Source: JAWVZS01 sp964507825 (GTDB lineage: Archaea; Thermoproteota; Nitrososphaeria; Nitrososphaerales; Nitrosopumilaceae). Taken from it: DNA of 52,974 bases. A program made the position numbers and the translations under genes. Shown one piece after another: positions 48,566-52,974 of the stretch (its first letter is position 1; every line of letters starts with the position of its first letter). The notes under the pieces are model-generated. The model did not search any database. It was not told the DNA's origin and worked only from the letters and a program-made list of their open reading frames with translations. The DNA lies in assembly GCA_964507825.1 (NCBI GenBank), contig CAZDQM010000043.1:1-52974 (forward strand), given 5' to 3'.

Positions 48566-49772
48566 GATTTTTCAGGGCGGCCTCTTCTAGGGATTTAATC
48601 ATCGGCAGTTTTTCCCCAGTCAGGTACAGTACAAGCGCCCCACCGGCCGTGCTAATGTGGTTTATTTTTTCAGCCAGTCCGTACTTTTTCAATGCCGATG
48701 TGAGGTGGCCGCCGCTTACAATCGTAGTTGCCATGGAGTTTGCAACCCCTTTGAGCAGGGCCTTTGTCCCGAAACTAAAGTTATCCCTTTCAAAGAATCC
48801 GGCGGGGCCGCTGATAAATACCGTTCCGGCACCTGTGATTATCTTGTTATAATATTCGACGGTCTTTGGACCTAGGTCGTAAATCGACTCTCCCGGGTTT
48901 AAATCCCTCACATCAAGCTCTACCCTTTCGCCATCCTTGTCAATTGCGACATCCACCGGGGTCGAAAACACGTCTGGATACTCGCCAATCAGCGCATGCG
49001 CCTTTGCAACCGCCTCCTCTTCGCGCTTTATTCCCAGCGAGGATCTGATTCTTCCCTGGGCTCTCATGAACACGTTTCCGATCAGGCCTGTGAGCAGGAC
49101 GTGATCAGCTCTTTTATTCTTTATGAGTAATTTTATTGCCTCTAGCCTGTCTGCCACCTTTGATCCTCCGAGTACGATTACATGCGGCGCCTTGGCTACG
49201 GTCATTATCTCGTCAAGGTTTCGAACCTCGCGTTCTACTGTCCTGCCTGCGCAAGCTGGCAGGATGTGGGAAAACCCGACTATTGACGGGTGTGATCTGT
49301 GGGCGCTCGGAAACGAGTCTAGTACACACAGATCAAACAGTCCTGATAGTCTTTTGACCATGATGGTCTTTGCGGCATCTTGCGGGGTGAATTCATAGTT
49401 TTCCTCTGCACACAATCTCAGATTATCCAGGAGCAGAATTTCCCCGTCTCTTAGGTTTTTTATCTTGTCCTGGGCCGACTGGCCGATGACATCCTCTACA
49501 TACTTGATCTCCCGGCCAAGCATATTCTCGATGACTTTTGCATGTCCGTCCATTCCAATATATTCCGAGTTCCCTACCCTACCTTGATGCGAGGCCATGA
49601 CGACCTTTGCATTATTTAGGTCTCTTACGGTCTTGATGGCCTCTTCGATCCGTTTTGTCCCGGCAATCTTCATGGTATTGGGGTCTATCGGACAGTTCAT
49701 GTCCACCCTCAAAAACACTGTCTTTCCACTGACATTAAAATTATCTAGCGTGAGAACCTTCACAACTTTCAT
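48555..49772 (-). CDS. pgk: Phosphoglycerate kinase
   Basis: 405 residues, archaeal PGK (gluconeogenesis/glycolysis). FLRVDMNCPIDPNTMKIAGT, ASHQGRVG, SFPSAHRSHPSIVGF, VLGGSKVADRLEAIKLLI and FISGPAGFFERDNFS are family signatures. An ATG at 49784 adds four residues, but the TATA-like CTTAAAGAT at 49791-49799 favours 49772. Confidence 0.95.
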   Translation of the reverse strand: MKVVKVLTLDNFNVSGKTVFLRVDMNCPIDPNTMKIAGTKRIEEAIKTVRDLNNAKVVMASHQGRVGNSEYIGMDGHAKVIENMLGREIKYVEDVIGQSAQDKIKNLRDGEILLLDNLRLCAEENYEFTPQDAAKTIMVKRLSGLFDLCVLDSFPSAHRSHPSIVGFSHILPACAGRTVEREVRNLDEIMTVAKAPHVIVLGGSKVADRLEAIKLLIKNKRADHVLLTGLIGNVFMRAQGRIRSSLGIKREEEAVAKAHALIGEYPDVFSTPVDVAIDKDGERVELDVRDLNPGESIYDLGPKTVEYYNKIITGAGTVFISGPAGFFERDNFSFGTKALLKGVANSMATTIVSGGHLTSALKKYGLAEKINHISTAGGALVLYLTGEKLPMIKSLEEAALKNPRV

Positions 49773-49790
49773 ATTTTTTACCATCTTAAA

Positions 49791-49799
49791 ATCTTTAAG
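49791..49799 (-). promoter_or_regulatory. TATA-like box of pgk
   Basis: CTTAAAGAT on the minus strand lies 19-27 nt before the ATG at 49772. Confidence 0.45.
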
Positions 49800-49952
49800 C
49801 CGCTTTGTCCGAATCTGATACAGCCGTCTAGTATTGTTTGCAAGCCAGATCCATCCTGACCTGTGTTTTGTCTATATCGTCGTCGGGCCGTCACGCTCAT
49901 CACAGATCATTCAAGTTAAATCCATATACGCGCCATCGCTAACCGTGACCGG

Positions 49953-50630
49953 GTGGCATGGTTGCAAGAATGGATTTTTGATATAAGATCAAGGCCATTT
50001 TTGATCCTATCTGTTGCAACCGTACTTGTAACGATGTTAGTTTACATGCAAATCACTGACGGGCTTGATAACATGGTTTCAGCCTATTTTGAATCCATTG
50101 CTGGGAATTCCCCCTTTGATGTCTTGATGCAGTATGTCACCGAGACAGGGGACGTGTTTAACATGCTAGTTTTTGCAATTATTATGGTACTGGTCCGACG
50201 AACAAGAAAGATTGGGATATCGTTGATGATACTGCTTGTGATTACCACACTGCTTACGGGTTATGTGAAATGCGGGGTGGATAGGGACAGACCGAATGTG
50301 GATTACGAAGGACCGGACTTTCCCATTCCTGTAAGCCGTGATACGTTTGCCCTGTTCTGTGAGGGCAGCTTCTTTGCGTCGTATCCATCGGGCCATGCTG
50401 CAAGAACGATGGTGTTTGCCATAGTACTAGGATATGCCCTGTCTCAGCGATTCCCCCACGGGTGCTATCTTTTACTGCTGTATCCGGCGCTGGTGTCGTT
50501 TAGCAGGGTCTACCTCTTGGATCATTATCCGATGGACGTGATCGGGGGAACCATAATTGCGATGTTGCTTGCCGGCGCCATTGCAAAGAAGACAAAGCTT
50601 TACACGATATTTGAGCCGTCAAAACTCTAG
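49953..50630 (+). CDS. PAP2-family membrane phosphatase
   Basis: 225 residues, GTG start, five or six membrane helices. All three PAP2 motifs are present: KCGVDRDRPN, YPSGHAAR and SRVYLLDHYPMDVIGG. Likely a lipid pyrophosphate phosphatase (for example dolichyl-phosphate recycling) in the cell membrane; substrate not deducible. The end overlaps the convergent gene by 12 bases. Confidence 0.92.
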   Translation: MAWLQEWIFDIRSRPFLILSVATVLVTMLVYMQITDGLDNMVSAYFESIAGNSPFDVLMQYVTETGDVFNMLVFAIIMVLVRRTRKIGISLMILLVITTLLTGYVKCGVDRDRPNVDYEGPDFPIPVSRDTFALFCEGSFFASYPSGHAARTMVFAIVLGYALSQRFPHGCYLLLLYPALVSFSRVYLLDHYPMDVIGGTIIAMLLAGAIAKKTKLYTIFEPSKL

Positions 50631-50948
50631 ATCATCTACGGCATCAGAGTTTATCAAAACGATTGCATAATGCGACTCGTCATGATGGAATGTCCAGTAC
50701 CTGACGTTTCTGTGCTGGTCTGCCTCCCGCAATCCTGCATTGATCGACGTTGTAAGCGTATATCCTATCCTCTTTGCCAGCTTTGACTCCTTTGGCATCA
50801 GGACCTTGAATGCATCACGGCGATCCTTGAATCCCATTCTTACAATCTCTTCTGCCGCACCGGATGCCTCGGTCTCACTTTTTACATCAAACGTCTTGCA
50901 AATCGGCAACCTTGAGGGGTGAAACTCCATGACTTGGACAGTACACAT
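50619..50948 (-). CDS. Hypothetical protein, 109 residues
   Basis: Not recognised. Soluble; ASGAAEEIVRMGFKDRRDAF and the C-terminal VRYWTFHHDESHYAIVLINS suggest an alpha/beta fold. A perfect palindrome (50971-50989) sits at the TATA position of its promoter, so it may be regulated. Confidence 0.7.
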   Translation of the reverse strand: MCTVQVMEFHPSRLPICKTFDVKSETEASGAAEEIVRMGFKDRRDAFKVLMPKESKLAKRIGYTLTTSINAGLREADQHRNVRYWTFHHDESHYAIVLINSDAVDDLEF

Positions 50949-50970
50949 TCTCTAATATTTCTTCAAAACC

Positions 50971-50989
50971 ATGTTAATTTTCTTAACAT
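50971..50989 (-). promoter_or_regulatory. Palindrome in the promoter of the 109-residue gene
   Basis: ATGTTAA, five bases (TTTTC), TTAACAT: perfect 7+7 inverted repeat, 23-41 nt before the ATG at 50948, overlapping the A/T-rich TATA position. Confidence 0.5.
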
Positions 50990-51015
50990 ACAAGTCAAAT
51001 AGTGGTTATACTAAT

Positions 51016-51023
51016 GATTTAAC
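51016..51023 (+). promoter_or_regulatory. TATA-like box of the lysine-rich coiled-coil gene
   Basis: ATTTAACC lies about 25-32 nt before the TTG at 51048. Confidence 0.4.
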
Positions 51024-51047
51024 CCTTCTTCGATCTGTTAAGATTCA

Positions 51048-51866
51048 TTGGTAACGCTTCAAGCGGCCGTGGATGGACTACGTGCAAAGAAACGGGAGGT
51101 ATCCAAAATCAGACGTCAGTCTGAAAAACACCTAGATGATGCAAAATCTATACTGCGTCGCTCCAAATCTGGCCTTCGATCCGCTGACAGACAAATCGAG
51201 TCTGCTGAGGAAGATCTGTCTGATACTTTGCTGGTTTTGACCCAAAAGACGTCCCAGCATGACAGCATTCTGAGGCTGATTGAGGGTGCAGAAAAGCGGC
51301 TAGCCCAGGAAAGGGATGCACGAGAACAGGCCGAGCAGGACGAGGAGTTTGCGGATTCTGCCGATGAAAAGGCAATGGTGCAAAAACGATTACGTGGAAT
51401 CAGGGAGCGCATATCTGTTGCAGAACTTGAGATAAAAAACCGTAAAAAAATGGTCAAGGTATTACAGACTGAGATCGACGGTCATTCCGTCATAAAAAGT
51501 AAGACTGTTGCCCGGATTAAAAAAGCCACACAGGTCCGGCCGGAACTACGAAAGCTGATAAAATCTAGCACGACAGATTCAGAAATGCTGTCCAAAAAAC
51601 TAGAGCTCACGTCAAGACAGGAAGCAAACGTCAAAAAGAATCTCATAAAAGCAGAAGAAAAACTACAGGCGCAACTTGCAAGAAAGAGCAGGCGCCTTGC
51701 CGCGATGAAAAAGGCCAAGAGAGCAATAAAAAAGAAACCAGCAAAGACGATACCAGCAAAGACGATATCAAAAAAGAAACCCGCAAAGAAACCAGCAAAG
51801 ACGATACCAAAAAGAAAACCAGCAAAAAAGACACTGAATAAATCCTTAAAATCTACAAAGCGATAG
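51048..51866 (+). CDS. Coiled-coil protein with histone H1-like lysine-rich tail
   Basis: 272 residues, TTG start. Residues 1-215 are almost continuous coiled coil (KAMVQKRLRGIRERISVAEL). The tail from about 216 is Lys/Pro/Ala repeats (KKPAKTIP, KKKPAKKPAKTIPKRKPAKK), like histone H1 or bacterial HU-type tails. A DNA-binding, chromatin-bridging role is plausible but unproven. The tail is encoded by degenerate DNA repeats. Confidence 0.85.
   Translation: MVTLQAAVDGLRAKKREVSKIRRQSEKHLDDAKSILRRSKSGLRSADRQIESAEEDLSDTLLVLTQKTSQHDSILRLIEGAEKRLAQERDAREQAEQDEEFADSADEKAMVQKRLRGIRERISVAELEIKNRKKMVKVLQTEIDGHSVIKSKTVARIKKATQVRPELRKLIKSSTTDSEMLSKKLELTSRQEANVKKNLIKAEEKLQAQLARKSRRLAAMKKAKRAIKKKPAKTIPAKTISKKKPAKKPAKTIPKRKPAKKTLNKSLKSTKR
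51731..51835 (+). repeat. Degenerate tandem repeats coding the lysine-rich tail
   Basis: Units related to CCAGCAAAGACGATACCA recur several times with insertions of AAAAAGAAA. Such repeats can change copy number by slippage, altering tail length. Confidence 0.7.
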
Positions 51867-51897
51867 TTTACAACATTAGAGTTTATGCGTAATCATT

Positions 51898-52494
51898 ATG
51901 AACAAGCGCGGTCCTGTTGTTATGGGAATTGGTATGGTAATGATTTTGACCTCCATCATAATTATGTTCATGGTACTTCCGGACCGAGATCCTGTGTTTG
52001 ATGACGAAATTTTCATTCCAGATCTATTCGGCGACATGTTTGATCACGTCACTGATGAATATGTGATCTTTCCAGGTAGCAGTAGTACCTTTAGATATTC
52101 TGGACAAAATCCTAACACATCTATGCTGTGGGGCATTCAAATCACGGATTTTGAGGACGGCGATGAAGTCACGGTTCACATATCGAACATTCATGGCGAT
52201 GATTTGGACTCTGCACAAACAAACGAACCTGTAGTCTTTAACATTATTGCAATTGAGAATATGGAACCTTACAACTTTCAAGTTGAAAACACTGGAGACC
52301 GTCCCGTTGCAGTCGTGATGATGTTCGGTGCGGACCCAGATGATTATGACATACTAGGTGATCCAAACTCAATCTTTGCTAGTATGATACTACCTTTAGT
52401 GATATCTCTCATCATGCTAATGGTTGGCACTATAATGCTCTTTGTAGGTATTATTTTATCTCTAGTAGATTGGAGAAGAAAAAAATCGTTCTAG
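51898..52494 (+). CDS. Two-helix membrane protein with external domain
   Basis: 198 residues. Helix about 8-27, then an acidic beta-rich domain about 30-155 with PGSSSTFRYSGQNPNTSMLW, then helix about 162-190 and a basic end (DWRRKKSF), so the domain is probably outside the cell. Not recognised; similar short membrane proteins are common in this phylum, as far as I recall. Confidence 0.75.
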   Translation: MNKRGPVVMGIGMVMILTSIIIMFMVLPDRDPVFDDEIFIPDLFGDMFDHVTDEYVIFPGSSSTFRYSGQNPNTSMLWGIQITDFEDGDEVTVHISNIHGDDLDSAQTNEPVVFNIIAIENMEPYNFQVENTGDRPVAVVMMFGADPDDYDILGDPNSIFASMILPLVISLIMLMVGTIMLFVGIILSLVDWRRKKSF

Positions 52495-52790
52495 ATGTTG
52501 GAAACTACTTCCATTTTGCCGAATTTGCCTTTTGTAAGGGCAACCTCGCCTTTGAAGGAATTGATGTACCCGTTGGTGATCTTGATCCTGTCGCCGTTAT
52601 TCACGGCTTGAATATCTTCTGCCCATAATGTGAGTTTAATTTCCCCACTATCATCAGTCAGGTATGCATCACAAACATCGATCGTTCCACCAGACCTCAT
52701 GTTTACGGTCCGAGTGTCACCCTTGCGTGCTACTACGCCCTCTATGTCTACCTTTTCCCTCATGTTTTTTGCTTGTTCAGCTGTGACCAT
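52491..52790 (-). CDS. OB-fold nucleic-acid-binding protein (RPA/SSB-like)
   Basis: 99 residues. MREKVDIEGVVARKGDTRTV, CDAYLTDDSGEIKLTLWAED and NGDRIKITNGYINSFKGEVA follow the single OB fold of archaeal RPA/SSB proteins. The frame opens at 52901, but the ATG at 52790 has the TATA-like box at 52812-52821 and matches the fold start. It probably binds single-stranded DNA or RNA. Confidence 0.88.
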   Translation of the reverse strand: MVTAEQAKNMREKVDIEGVVARKGDTRTVNMRSGGTIDVCDAYLTDDSGEIKLTLWAEDIQAVNNGDRIKITNGYINSFKGEVALTKGKFGKMEVVSNI

Positions 52791-52811
52791 GAAACGAATG
52801 AACTCCAATGC

Positions 52812-52821
52812 AATTATAAAG
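52812..52821 (-). promoter_or_regulatory. TATA-like box of the OB-fold gene
   Basis: CTTTATAATT on the minus strand lies 22-31 nt before the ATG at 52790. Confidence 0.55.
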
Positions 52822-52913
52822 TTTCTGATCAGCCTACTGTGTTTCCTAATTCGCCATCTATGTGCTACCAAGTACCCATCAGACGGCGACATGGATGTCA
52901 TGTCGTCATGGTG

Positions 52914-52974
52914 TCACCTCGCCTCCCGCGCGATCGACTCGTCCCTCCACTTGTTGTATAGAATCATCTTGAGT
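52914..52974 (-). CDS. C-terminal end of a gene entering from beyond the window
   Basis: A minus frame open from the window edge reads LKMILYNKWRDESIAREAR and then stops (TGA at 52914-52916). The amino-acid mix looks coding, and it ends just upstream of the OB-fold promoter. Too short to identify. Confidence 0.5.
   Translation of the reverse strand, partial: LKMILYNKWRDESIAREAR

Noticed and set aside
51731..51835. CRISPR-like repeated units
   Set aside because: Units are degenerate, unspaced and inside a coding tail; there are no unique spacers and no cas genes.
1..52974. Insertion sequences, prophage or integrase genes
   Set aside because: I found no transposase, integrase, terminal inverted repeats with target duplications, or tRNA-flanking direct repeats.

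Overview
This window is a compact, gene-dense stretch of an archaeal chromosome, most likely a member of the Nitrososphaerota (Thaumarchaeota). The evidence is the archaeal information-processing gene set (RNA polymerase subunit D, ribosomal proteins L18e, L13, S9, L10e and L37Ae, SDO1, exosome Rrp4/Rrp41/Rrp42, prefoldin beta, Nob1, Pcc1, a tRNA splicing endonuclease homologue) and families I associate with this phylum (long-N-terminus ferredoxin, secreted proteins ending in WI..NA..W modules, an AbrB-PhoU fusion). GC content looks intermediate by eye, so I do not name a genus. Many monocistronic or first-in-operon genes have a T/A-rich box 22-33 nt upstream of an ATG, GTG or TTG with no Shine-Dalgarno sequence. 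This suggests leaderless transcripts, and I used it to choose starts. Genes inside operons typically overlap by 1-4 nt.

Layout. 1-1312: leuC (cut by the window edge) and leuD. 1290-4307 (minus): rpoD, then rpl18e-rpl13-rps9 and a sugar nucleotidyltransferase. 4619-8384: a ribosome/exosome superoperon, sdo1-rrp4-rrp41-rrp42-rpl37ae-pcc1-prefoldin beta. 8417-10438: an XPF-type nuclease, Nob1 and NAD kinase. 10664-18668: a rhodanese, a ferredoxin, a membrane glycosyltransferase, a long coiled-coil protein, a 35-residue zinc-finger gene and a Kef-type antiporter. 18681-20942: tRNA-Gly(GCC), L10e, an EndA homologue, a PLD-like protein and tRNA-Glu(CTC). 21055-29159: mostly small or unknown proteins, including a 44-residue cysteine-rich metallothionein-like gene, a large secreted protein, a PRC-barrel protein and a DrrAB-type ABC exporter. 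29233-33790: three secreted proteins (NHL propeller with RTX repeats, PstS, and a three-repeat protein). 33952-39570: AbrB-PhoU regulator opposite pstC-pstA-pstB-phoU-arsC-aquaporin. 39602-43345: hemL-hemC-SUMT-hemD. 43406-48565: sufB-sufD-Rieske-sufS-sufU plus a zinc-ribbon protein. 48555-52974: pgk, a PAP2 phosphatase, a lysine-rich coiled-coil protein, an OB-fold protein, and the tail of a gene leaving the window.

How the genes work together. The pst block imports phosphate. Arsenate enters by the same route, and the same operon carries an arsenate reductase and an aquaporin-type channel that could release arsenite. PstS lies about 3 kb upstream with its own palindromic promoter. The hem block runs from glutamate semialdehyde toward uroporphyrinogen III and precorrin-2. 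The suf block builds Fe-S clusters but has no sufC here. The features I find most worth following up are the metallothionein-like gene with tandem upstream repeats, the pst-arsC-aquaporin operon, the WI..NA..W surface module shared by PstS and another exported protein, several promoter palindromes, and a cluster of mutually exclusive inverted repeats at 11831-11937.
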